Positions 1 through 6,360 are shown, numbered from the stretch's first letter. The stretch: DNA of 6,369 nucleotides from Clostridiales bacterium UBA8960 (GCA_003482695.1 DMYC01000310.1:1-6369), one strand, 5' to 3'. Made by a program: numbers and translations. The notes: generated by a model not told the origin, from the letters alone.

Positions 1-1
1 A

Positions 2-604
2 GAAGTGGCAAATAATGTTGGCACGCTTACGAAGAGTTCTAAAGAAATTGAAAACATCGTCGACACGATTCAAGGCATCGCCGAACAAACGAACCTGCTT
101 GCACTCAATGCATCCATCGAGGCGGCAAGAGCAGGAGATGCAGGGAGGGGCTTCGCGGTGGTTGCAGATGAAATTAGAAAACTGGCGGAGCAGTCGTCCA
201 CATCGGCGAGAGAAATCAACACCATCATCGCTGGAATCGTTAGTGTGGTGGATACCACCAACACCACAGTAGGTGACACTCAAACGTCTGTGCAGTCGGC
301 ACAAAAAAACCTTGATGAGACAGTCTTGGTGTTTGATAATATCGATAAGAGTGTGACGGGCGTGGGCATTGTGATCGCGGCATTTATTGATGAAGCACGC
401 CGCATTGAAACACTTAAAAATGAGCTGATCACTTCGCTTGAGTCGATGGCGGCCATCAGTGAACAGTCAGCAGCTTCAACAGAGGAAATCAACGCTTCAA
501 CAGAAGAGCAACTTTCGAGGGTTACGGAAATTGGCCATGCGATAGAAATATTAAACGAGGATATACGAAAGCTTTCAGAAGAAATGGGACGATTTACTAT
601 ATAA
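2..604 (+). CDS. Methyl-accepting chemotaxis protein, C-terminal signalling domain (5' end outside the window)
   Basis: This is the cytoplasmic signalling half of a chemoreceptor, which controls the CheA kinase through CheW at the cell pole. The frame is open from base 2, so the GTG at base 5 is an internal valine codon, not a start. Numbering residues from that valine, the conserved hairpin tip runs from about 22 to 64, with the [20 protein letters not shown] core and [16 protein letters not shown] after it. N35, E39 and R42 match the trimer-contact residues of E. coli Tsr (N381, E385, R388). The returning helix carries three Glu/Glu or Glu/Gln pairs exactly seven residues apart (153/154, 160/161, 167/168), each in a small-xx-E-E/Q-xx-small setting typical of CheR/CheB modification sites. 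The protein ends EEMGRFTI, with no NWETF-like CheR tether. The ligand-binding, membrane and HAMP parts are missing, so the ligand cannot be named. The cyclase gene follows within 18 bases. Confidence 0.95.
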   Translation, partial: EVANNVGTLTKSSKEIENIVDTIQGIAEQTNLLALNASIEAARAGDAGRGFAVVADEIRKLAEQSSTSAREINTIIAGIVSVVDTTNTTVGDTQTSVQSAQKNLDETVLVFDNIDKSVTGVGIVIAAFIDEARRIETLKNELITSLESMAAISEQSAASTEEINASTEEQLSRVTEIGHAIEILNEDIRKLSEEMGRFTI

Positions 605-610
605 AGATGC

Positions 611-1954
611 GTGGTGATGTGGATGAGGTTAAAGTTAAAGAAGCTCTTCAAGTACAAGTCAGCGGTGTTTCAAGCGGTTGTTGTGGGTGCATTATTAAGT
701 GCGGTCTTCTTTGTCTTTGCAATGTTTGAGTTTGACCGAATCGAGAAGGAAGAAACCATAGAAGCAACAGAAAAGTTTATCGTTTTTAACAATCAGTTTG
801 ATACACTTGTCCATAATAACATCAATCTACTTAAGGGTTTTGTGGCATTTATTATGACAAGCGAAACGTCAGAAGAAGAGAGAATATATGATTTTATAGA
901 GGTTCTGTTAAAACCACAAAGAGCGCTCATAAATAATGTTGGTATCGCAAAGGATACCACTATAATATGGAATTATCCACTTGAGCCAAACAAGTCTACA
1001 ATAGGTGTCGATTTAGCAGAACTGCCAGAACAAGGTGCGTTTGTTCGTTCGGTAAAAAGTTCTGGTCATGCCGTTTTTCAAGGGCCAGTGAATCTGATTC
1101 AAGGTGGTCGGGGCTTCATCATCCGCTATCCGATTATGGATCTAAACAACGATTACTGGGGTCAAGCGAGTATCGTACTACGGGAAGACGCATTCAAAAA
1201 TGCGATCAAGTTGTTTGAAGAAGACCTTGATATAAGAAGCATCATCATAAAAAGTAATGAAATTATTTATGGGGATGAAGCCTTGCTGAGCGAAAAAGTT
1301 TTTTGGTTCAATTTTAGCGATACATTGTTTGTATGGGATGTTGGGATTGTTCTGAACGGATTCAATCAGGATCGCGGGTATTTTGCATGGGGGTTGATCG
1401 TGATCGGCATGTTTGCTTTTGGTATAGCCGCTTCAGCGACGTATGCATCGATTAGAGCAAATGATATCGTAAAACACGAATCCATGCATGACCAATTGAC
1501 AGGTCTTAGAAACAGAAATAGCCTGGATGAAACGATGGAACAAGTCATGGCCGCTTCAAAAAGAAACAAGGTCAAATCCGGTATTTTGTTGATTGATTTG
1601 AATAAGTTCAAGGAAATCAACGATACTTTTGGACATAGTGTGGGCGATGATGTGTTAAAGGAAACGGCGCAACGGCTTAAAGAGGCTGCTCGAGCCGATG
1701 AAGTTCTATTCAGGTTAGGCGGCGACGAATTTTTGCTTGTGATACCTGTTGTAAGCGATCGTGAAACGATGGCCAATATTTCTGCTAGGCTACATGAAAG
1801 CCTGACCTATAGACTTGAAGTGCACGGCAACTCCATTATCGTCACGGCAAGTATGGGTTATGCGGTATATGATGATGATGGGGCGGATTTTGATACGCTG
1901 TTCCAGCATGCGGATAAACAGATGTACATCGAAAAATCATTGAAACCAAGGTAA
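611..1954 (+). CDS. Membrane diguanylate cyclase with CHASE sensor domain (CHASE-GGDEF)
   Basis: The protein makes cyclic di-GMP from two GTP in response to a signal sensed outside the membrane. Numbering from the GTG at 611, there is a basic N-terminus, a membrane helix at about 16-41, an extracytoplasmic CHASE-type domain at about 42-255 (PQRALINNVGIA, then WNYPLEPNKSTIG, then FQGPVNLIQGGRGFIIRYPI are characteristic), a second helix at about 257-281, and a GGDEF domain from about 290 to the end. Family motifs present are DxLTGLxNR (294-302), LIDLNKFKEINDTFGH (327-342) and an intact GGDEF at 370-374, so activity is expected. The inhibitory RxxD site reads RADE (361-364), so its Asp is replaced by Glu. 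No EAL domain is fused. The longest start is GTG 611, but ATG 623 (443 aa) is more likely: GGTGAT at 613-618 matches the 3' part of the extended Shine-Dalgarno sequence at a good distance. The gene lies 6 to 18 bases after the chemoreceptor stop, so it is probably co-transcribed and perhaps translationally coupled. Confidence 0.95.
   Translation: MVMWMRLKLKKLFKYKSAVFQAVVVGALLSAVFFVFAMFEFDRIEKEETIEATEKFIVFNNQFDTLVHNNINLLKGFVAFIMTSETSEEERIYDFIEVLLKPQRALINNVGIAKDTTIIWNYPLEPNKSTIGVDLAELPEQGAFVRSVKSSGHAVFQGPVNLIQGGRGFIIRYPIMDLNNDYWGQASIVLREDAFKNAIKLFEEDLDIRSIIIKSNEIIYGDEALLSEKVFWFNFSDTLFVWDVGIVLNGFNQDRGYFAWGLIVIGMFAFGIAASATYASIRANDIVKHESMHDQLTGLRNRNSLDETMEQVMAASKRNKVKSGILLIDLNKFKEINDTFGHSVGDDVLKETAQRLKEAARADEVLFRLGGDEFLLVIPVVSDRETMANISARLHESLTYRLEVHGNSIIVTASMGYAVYDDDGADFDTLFQHADKQMYIEKSLKPR
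613..618 (+). promoter_or_regulatory. Ribosome binding site favouring ATG 623 for the cyclase
   Basis: GGTGAT is complementary to the extended anti-Shine-Dalgarno end of Bacillota 16S rRNA (full form AAGGAGGTGATC). It ends four bases before ATG 623, which puts the virtual GGAGG core about eight bases from that ATG. The GTG codons at 611 and 614 and the ATG at 617 have nothing comparable upstream. The site lies 9 bases after the chemoreceptor stop codon, within reach of terminating ribosomes. Confidence 0.55.
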
Positions 1955-1966
1955 ATTCATTATGTA

Positions 1967-2004
1967 AAGGGGATTCATCGCTATGGTGAACCCTTCTTTT
2001 TTTT
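1967..2004 (+). terminator. Intrinsic terminator of the chemoreceptor-cyclase unit
   Basis: Starting 12 bases after the cyclase stop, TTCATC (1974-1979) pairs with GGTGAA (1985-1990) around the loop GCTAT, allowing one T-G wobble. The stem continues with GGG (1970-1972) against CCC (1991-1993) past a bulged A at 1973. A tract of eight Ts at 1997-2004 follows. This is a standard Rho-independent terminator and separates the signalling pair from the next gene. Confidence 0.85.
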
Positions 2005-2038
2005 ATGAAAAAGCCAGAAATTGACATAAAATGTTAAT

Positions 2039-2065
2039 GTTAAAGGATGTAAAAAAGGGTACAAT
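2039..2065 (+). promoter_or_regulatory. Candidate promoter of the DUF4153-type gene
   Basis: A good sigma-A type -10 box, TACAAT, lies at 2060-2065, which would start transcription about 30 bases before the ATG. There is no convincing -35 box 16-18 bases upstream of it; a perfect TTGACA at 2021-2026 is 33 bases away, too far for a normal pair. The same stretch also fits a general-stress sigma-B pattern: GTTAAA (2039-2044, consensus GTTTAA), 12 bases, then GGGTAC (2057-2062, consensus GGGTAT). It is unclear which reading is right. The segment lies between the upstream terminator and the gene, as expected for a promoter. Confidence 0.45.
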
Positions 2066-2086
2066 AGTAATATCAAAATAATTATT

Positions 2087-2096
2087 GAGGAAGTGA
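2087..2096 (+). promoter_or_regulatory. Ribosome binding site of the DUF4153-type gene
   Basis: GAGGAAGTGA lies upstream of ATG 2102. GAGG ends 11 bases before the start, a little long, while the AAGTGA part is closer. No better in-frame start is near, and the first residues of the product are a typical basic cytoplasmic leader, so ATG 2102 is well supported. Confidence 0.6.
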
Positions 2097-2101
2097 AATA
2101 G

Positions 2102-3844
2102 ATGAACAGATTGAAAGAGTCCTTTAGATTTATAGGTGAAAAACTGAGAAGGTCCATTGAGAGATTTCCTATAACCCTTGCTGTGACATCTTTGTTCGTT
2201 ATTGCGGCGATCACACTCGCACATGCGGAATATAATGCAGATTATAGGGAGTTGATCGAGCGGATTTTGTTTGCCCTTGCGATCGGTATTCCGGCGACTG
2301 CGATGGCAAAGCTCGTGGTGGAAAGGTTGGATTTGGATGGCATTAAAATGTGGGGCACGCATTTGGTTTCCGTGTTGTTTCCACTCGGTTATTTTTTTAC
2401 GATTCCTGTTGACTATGAACGTTACTTTGTTATGCGTTTCATGGCACTTTGGGCGATTCTTTTTTTCGCGTTTCTCATCACGCCTTATTTTCAGAAGCGC
2501 GAAGGGCTGTCGAGGTATGTGCTTCATATGGCAGCCAAGTTCTTTTTGACCGCTCTTTATGCGGCTGTCATTTTTGGTGGCATATCCATGATGGTGTTCA
2601 CGATTGATCAGCTATTCAATGTGAAATGGTGGGATGAAGTCTATTTCGATGTCTTTATCATTATAGCAGGTGCATTCGGTGTGACACATTTCCTTGGAAG
2701 TGTGCCTGAAATACGGACAGATGTCGAGGTTAGTGATTTTTCTAAGATTTTTAAAGGGATGTTTTTGTATATTGTGTTGCCGATTGTCAGTGTGTACACG
2801 TTGATTCTGTATGCTTATTTTGTGAAAATCCTTTTCAATTTTCAATTGCCGGAAGGTGTGATCGGTAACTTGGTGTTATGGTATGCACTCGTCAGTGTGA
2901 CGACGCTGTTTTTTATCAGAGACCTTAGAAGCGAAGTACCTTGGTTGCCTAGATTTTTCAAGATCTACATTCCGCTTATGAGCATCCCTTTAATGATGCT
3001 GTTTATTGCTTTGTACATTCGTATTGATGCTTATGGCATGACGATGCCACGGTACTTTGTGGTGGCGCTTGCCCTGTTCTCAACGATTAGTCTCGTGATC
3101 ATGTGGTTTAGAAAAAATGATACGGCAGTTGTGACGATGCTTTTACTCGTCGGTTTTATCGCGATTTCATTTTTCGGTCCACTTTCCGGATATTCTGTGA
3201 CGCTTTCGAGCCAGTCAAACCATCTCGAAATGCTTTTAATCGAAAACGGCATGTTGGATTCGAGTGGGAACTTAGTTGCGAACGCTTCTTTAAGTCAAGA
3301 GGCACAAAGGGAAATTTCAGAGAAGATCCTCTTCTTGATGCGTTCGTATGAAATGGATGAGTTGCCTTTATTGCCTGCAGATTTTAAAGAAGACCGCGCA
3401 AAAGATTACCTTGGTTTTCAGCTATACGATTACTATGGATTCCCAGGAGATAGAAACTCATATTTCAATTATTTCTCGAAAGACTACAACAGGATCATGT
3501 CGCTATACGGTTCAGAGTATATGATTACTGTGTCAAATCATGAAGCGATAGGTAAAACGGATTTAGGTGAGGGTTATAGCATTGAAAAGAAACTGAGTGA
3601 TTCCGTATTTAGGGTGTATCAGGGTGAAGAGGTTGTACTGGAAATCGATCTCAATCATGCGGGGGCACAATTTTATCTAGATCAGACAGAGAACCTTTCG
3701 TTTGAGTCAAGTTCTGGCGATGTGAAGGCGATTTTGATTTTCCAAAATATTGATGGCCGGGTTGAGGGAGATGGCTCTCCAAGTGTACCTGAAGATTTGA
3801 TGGTGCAGTACTTTGAAGTAAGGGTGCTGCTTGATGTAAAATAA
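2102..3844 (+). CDS. DUF4153-type polytopic membrane protein of unknown function
   Basis: A 580-residue integral membrane protein with two parts. Residues 1-21 are a basic cytoplasmic leader. From about 22 to 359 I count roughly eleven hydrophobic helices (near 22-41, 50-70, 84-101, 108-128, 143-167, 181-198, 218-244, 252-272, 285-306, 317-336 and 340-359). From about 365 the chain is soluble, mixed helix and strand, and rich in Tyr and acidic residues. The junction GPLSGYSVTLSSQSNHLEML at about 359-378 and the leader followed by RFPITL resemble the DUF4153 family as I remember it; this is recognition by eye, not a search. No enzyme motif is visible and the biochemical role of the family is not established. 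If the eleven-helix count and a cytoplasmic N-terminus are right, the C-terminal domain faces outside. It is a single-gene unit with its own promoter region, converging with the ABC transporter gene; its stop codon lies inside the first hairpin of the intergenic repeat. Confidence 0.78.
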   Translation: MNRLKESFRFIGEKLRRSIERFPITLAVTSLFVIAAITLAHAEYNADYRELIERILFALAIGIPATAMAKLVVERLDLDGIKMWGTHLVSVLFPLGYFFTIPVDYERYFVMRFMALWAILFFAFLITPYFQKREGLSRYVLHMAAKFFLTALYAAVIFGGISMMVFTIDQLFNVKWWDEVYFDVFIIIAGAFGVTHFLGSVPEIRTDVEVSDFSKIFKGMFLYIVLPIVSVYTLILYAYFVKILFNFQLPEGVIGNLVLWYALVSVTTLFFIRDLRSEVPWLPRFFKIYIPLMSIPLMMLFIALYIRIDAYGMTMPRYFVVALALFSTISLVIMWFRKNDTAVVTMLLLVGFIAISFFGPLSGYSVTLSSQSNHLEMLLIENGMLDSSGNLVANASLSQEAQREISEKILFLMRSYEMDELPLLPADFKEDRAKDYLGFQLYDYYGFPGDRNSYFNYFSKDYNRIMSLYGSEYMITVSNHEAIGKTDLGEGYSIEKKLSDSVFRVYQGEEVVLEIDLNHAGAQFYLDQTENLSFESSSGDVKAILIFQNIDGRVEGDGSPSVPEDLMVQYFEVRVLLDVK

Positions 3845-3899
3845 TGATCAGGGGGTCGGACCCCCTGATCATTATTTCAGGGGGGTCCGACCCCCCTGA
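3839..3899. repeat. Two inverted GC-rich hairpin units (REP/BIME-like) between convergent genes
   Basis: Unit 1 (3839-3877) is a perfect palindrome with 19-base arms around a single central G at 3858; its core is GGGGGTCGGACCCCC flanked by TGATCA. Unit 2 (3877-3899) has 11-base arms around a central C at 3888; its core is GGGGGGTCCGACCCCCC flanked by TCA and TGA. Unit 2 is the reverse complement of the middle of unit 1, except that it has one extra G and one extra C, so the stem stays paired. The units are separated by a short AT-rich linker. The arrangement, two inverted copies of a hairpin in a gap between convergent genes, is like a BIME. Mobility or copy number elsewhere is not visible here. 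Confidence 0.7.
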
Positions 3900-3908
3900 T
3901 TTTTTTTT
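3877..3908 (+). terminator. Intrinsic terminator of the DUF4153-type gene, possibly bidirectional
   Basis: The second hairpin (TCAGGGGGGTC at 3877-3887 with GACCCCCCTGA at 3889-3899) is followed at once by nine Ts (3900-3908), a strong Rho-independent terminator for + strand transcription. On the - strand the ABC mRNA would pass through both hairpins after its stop at 3914; the only T-rich stretch it then meets is TCATTATTT, itself part of the first stem, so termination in that direction is likely but weaker. Confidence 0.85.
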
Positions 3909-3913
3909 GTCCA

Positions 3914-6271
3914 TCATTCCGTTCTCAGCGCCACAACCGGGTCCTTGTTCGCGGCCATTCTCGCTGGAATGAGTCCCGCTATCGCGGTTAGAATCATGCT
4001 GCCGAAAACCAAGGCGATTGCATGTGACATACTTAATGCGGCGATGTTCTGTATATCCACAAGATTAAAAATGACCGTATTGATCGGAAGCGCGAGAAGA
4101 TACGACAGGCCAACGCCAAAGACGCCTGCAGTAAAGCCAATAATCAGTGTTTCTGCATTGAAGACGCGTGAAATATCTTTTTTACGTGCGCCGACACTAC
4201 GCAAAATCCCGATTTCCTTCGTGCGTTCAATCACCGAAACATATGTGATGATGCTGATCATAATCGTCGAGACCACTAAAGAAATCGCAGCAAACCCGAC
4301 AAGCACATAAGTGATCGTATTTAGAAGGGTACCCGTCATGGACGTAATCGTTTCGGCAAGATCGGTGTAAATCAGCTGATCCACGTCTGCATGTTCGTCG
4401 TTATAGGCGTCCAAATACGATTTGATCGCATCCTTACTCGCGTAATTGACGGGGTAAATATTGATGCCCGTTGGTGTCGTGTCAGCGCCGAGTTGAATCA
4501 AGATGCTATTTTTGGATGCTTCGTCTGCAAACGGCGTGCCCAACAGCAGATTGATATCGGACTCCATTTGTGCTCTCGCAATCAAACTGTCCTTTGACTC
4601 ATCGACGATGTCTTTCGTGAGCAGTGCACTATACGCAATCCCACTCGAAAGGTAACTGCTTTCTGTAGCGTCCGACTTTGGTCTTAAAACGCCAACAATC
4701 GTCAGGGTTGTTCCAATATCAGGGTGATCATAAAGTGAATCGTATTGCTGTGGTGAGGCGGCCGTATAAAGATCGCCTTCTTTGCTGTAAAAAGCATCAT
4801 TTGGGATGACTTTGAGAATAGACTGCCCGATGAAATCGGCAAGTTTCAAGGATTCATCTGGTGTTACAATACCAAGCTTCTCAAAAAATGCCTTATCAAT
4901 GCGGTTATATTGATCCACGACAAGCACGATTTCTTCCTTCGATGCGGGCAACCTGCTATCGTCACCGATCAGGTCATAGAGTGATAAAATGAAAGCGTCA
5001 TTTTCGGGAAGCTCTTGCCAGTACGTACTTGAACCGCCAAACATGCCCATACCCGACGTGGAAAGCGACGTTTCAAACTTTACGACGGTGTCTTGGCCTT
5101 TTGCGAGCAAGTTAACACCGACGCCTTGATTATATGAAATGTTGTTGAATGAACCGGGGCGCTCTGTTTCTAGGTGGGCTATATAGTCAAGGTACTCAGG
5201 CGTGATCACGTTTTGGTGTTTCACACTGTTTTTTTCACTGTCGTATGCATCGAGGACATTTTCACTCGGGAAAGCTTCCAATGTGGTGCCTCGGTTGTTT
5301 CTGCCAGGTCGCTCTGCAAAATCAATCTGTTGAACGCCCGCATTTATGGCGATGGGGAATCCCGATAACGTTTCGGATTGCATCGTATCCATATAGGCGG
5401 ATAAACCTGTGGAAAGTGCTAAAACCAGAGCGACACCGATGATGCCTATGCTGCCTGCAAAAGAGGTGATTAGCGTACGCCCGCGTTTCGTCAGCAGGTT
5501 TTTGAGCGACAGCAAAAGCGCGGTCAACATCGACATTGAAGTTTTTCTGTAATTTTGCCTCGTCTCATTCTTTTGCGTCGACTCTTCTGGTGCAACCGGT
5601 GCGCTGTCTGAGACGATTTCTCCATCTTTGAGCTTTATAATCCGGCTGCTATATTGGTTGGCTATTTCCGAATTATGTGTGACCATGATAACAAGTCTGA
5701 TTTTCGCAATTTCCTTTAATATCTCCATAATCTGTAGGCTCGTTTGGCTGTCTAGAGCACCTGTGGGTTCATCGGCCAAAATGATGTCCGGGTTGTTGAC
5801 GAGAGCTCTGGCGATGGCGACACGCTGCATTTGACCACCGGAGAGTTGATTCGGTTTTTTACGTAGTTGATCACTTAGCCCAACATCTGCCAAAGCTTGT
5901 ATAGCCCGTTTTCTTCGCTCCATGCTGGACACACCAGACAAAGTCATGGCAATCTCCACATTTTGTAGCACAGATTGGTGGCCGATCAAGTTGTAGCTCT
6001 GGAAGACGAACCCTATTGAATGGTTGCGATAGGCATCCCAGTCGCTGTTTTTGAATCGCTTGGTGGATAAGTTCCCGATGATGAGGTCGCCGCTGTCGTA
6101 TTGATCAAGGCCACCGATTATATTGAGTAGCGTCGTTTTGCCACATCCTGATGGCCCAAGTATGGATACGAATTCCTGTTCGCGAAATCCGAGGGAAACG
6201 CCTTTTAGTGCGACGATGGTTTCGCCACTTTTGTATGTTTTTGTTATTTGATCCAGTTTGAGTTTTAGCAT
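3914..6271 (-). CDS. Fused ABC transporter: ATPase plus FtsX/MacB-type permease
   Basis: A single 785-residue chain that should dimerise into a complete MacB-like (type VII) ABC machine. The N-terminal ATPase (1-222) has Walker A GPSGCGKT (39-46), Q-loop Q91, signature LSGGQ (143-147), Walker B IILADEP (163-169, catalytic E168) and switch H199, all intact. A linker (about 223-263) leads to a first membrane helix (about 264-292), a large extracytoplasmic domain (about 293-648), and three closing helices (about 650-679, 703-733, 748-771). The stretch SVIERTKEIGILRSVGARKKDI (679-700, FtsX coupling region) and the ending PARMAANKDPVVALR are typical of the family. Such proteins export peptides, antibiotics or lipoproteins, or transmit mechanical force across the membrane; the substrate cannot be read here. 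The outer domain, about 355 residues, is clearly bigger than the periplasmic domain of MacB. ATG at 6271 is supported by a strong ribosome binding site. No sensor kinase, regulator or MacA-like partner is in the window. Confidence 0.95.
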   Translation of the reverse strand: MLKLKLDQITKTYKSGETIVALKGVSLGFREQEFVSILGPSGCGKTTLLNIIGGLDQYDSGDLIIGNLSTKRFKNSDWDAYRNHSIGFVFQSYNLIGHQSVLQNVEIAMTLSGVSSMERRKRAIQALADVGLSDQLRKKPNQLSGGQMQRVAIARALVNNPDIILADEPTGALDSQTSLQIMEILKEIAKIRLVIMVTHNSEIANQYSSRIIKLKDGEIVSDSAPVAPEESTQKNETRQNYRKTSMSMLTALLLSLKNLLTKRGRTLITSFAGSIGIIGVALVLALSTGLSAYMDTMQSETLSGFPIAINAGVQQIDFAERPGRNNRGTTLEAFPSENVLDAYDSEKNSVKHQNVITPEYLDYIAHLETERPGSFNNISYNQGVGVNLLAKGQDTVVKFETSLSTSGMGMFGGSSTYWQELPENDAFILSLYDLIGDDSRLPASKEEIVLVVDQYNRIDKAFFEKLGIVTPDESLKLADFIGQSILKVIPNDAFYSKEGDLYTAASPQQYDSLYDHPDIGTTLTIVGVLRPKSDATESSYLSSGIAYSALLTKDIVDESKDSLIARAQMESDINLLLGTPFADEASKNSILIQLGADTTPTGINIYPVNYASKDAIKSYLDAYNDEHADVDQLIYTDLAETITSMTGTLLNTITYVLVGFAAISLVVSTIMISIITYVSVIERTKEIGILRSVGARKKDISRVFNAETLIIGFTAGVFGVGLSYLLALPINTVIFNLVDIQNIAALSMSHAIALVFGSMILTAIAGLIPARMAANKDPVVALRTE

Positions 6272-6276
6272 GATGC

Positions 6277-6283
6277 CCTCCTT
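6277..6283 (-). promoter_or_regulatory. Ribosome binding site of the ABC transporter gene
   Basis: On the - strand AAGGAGG stands five bases before the ATG at 6271-6269. It is a consensus Bacillota site at optimal distance and fixes this start. Confidence 0.9.
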
Positions 6284-6292
6284 GTTTTCATA

Positions 6293-6324
6293 AGTGTATC
6301 AGTCGACTGTAAACTGAGTATCAA
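6293..6324 (-). promoter_or_regulatory. Weak candidate promoter of the ABC transporter gene
   Basis: Reading the - strand, TTGATA (6324-6319, one mismatch to TTGACA) is followed after 18 to 20 bases by GATACA (6300-6295) or TACACT (6298-6293). Both -10 choices are poor. If real, the -35 box sits inside the left arm of the dyad at 6308-6360 and the leader would be under 20 bases. A stronger promoter further upstream, outside the window, is possible. Confidence 0.25.
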
Positions 6325-6360
6325 CATAAGCCACAAAATCATGTTGATGTTCAGTTTATG
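6308..6360. repeat. Long imperfect dyad upstream of the ABC gene, possible operator
   Basis: AAACTGAGTATCAACAT (6311-6327) faces ATGTTGATGTTCAGTTT (6341-6357) across a 13-base AT-rich spacer. Fifteen of 17 positions are complementary, and the two exceptions would be G-T wobbles in a + strand transcript. T6310 with A6358 and two wobbles extend the stem slightly. There is no T-tract after it, so it is not an intrinsic terminator. Next to it, CAGTCGACTG (6300-6309) is a separate perfect 10-base palindrome. Its place just upstream of the transporter start suggests a regulator binding site, but the regulator is not in the window. Confidence 0.5.

Noticed and set aside
5..604. GTG at base 5 as the start of a short free-standing chemotaxis protein
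   Set aside because: The frame is open to the window edge and begins in the middle of the coiled-coil just before the hairpin tip; real receptors need the preceding helix, so this is a truncated view.
280..657. 125-residue open frame on the - strand across the chemoreceptor end
   Set aside because: The product is Ser/Ile-rich as expected from reading chemoreceptor codons in reverse, and the forward frame has a clear family match.
1366..1776. 136-residue open frame on the - strand opposite the GGDEF domain
   Set aside because: It mirrors the conserved GGDEF coding sequence; no independent features.
2021..2026. TTGACA as the -35 box of the downstream promoter
   Set aside because: No acceptable -10 box lies 15-19 bases downstream (that stretch reads around AAGGATGT), and the good TACAAT is 33 bases away.
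2003..2527. 174-residue open frame on the - strand opposite the DUF4153-type gene
   Set aside because: It overlaps a well-supported gene and its terminator and promoter region, has a basic, low-complexity composition with no domain, and no ribosome binding site was seen. It is an antisense shadow.
3651..3917. 88-residue - strand frame running through the twin hairpins
   Set aside because: It reads GC-rich repeat sequence into the antisense of the DUF4153-type gene; no ribosome binding site and no recognisable product.
3945..4310. 121-residue open frame on the + strand inside the ABC gene
   Set aside because: It is antisense to conserved FtsX-type permease motifs and lacks any start signal of its own.
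6308..6360. Dyad as an intrinsic terminator of a gene beyond the window
   Set aside because: Neither side is followed by a T-tract and the loop is long.
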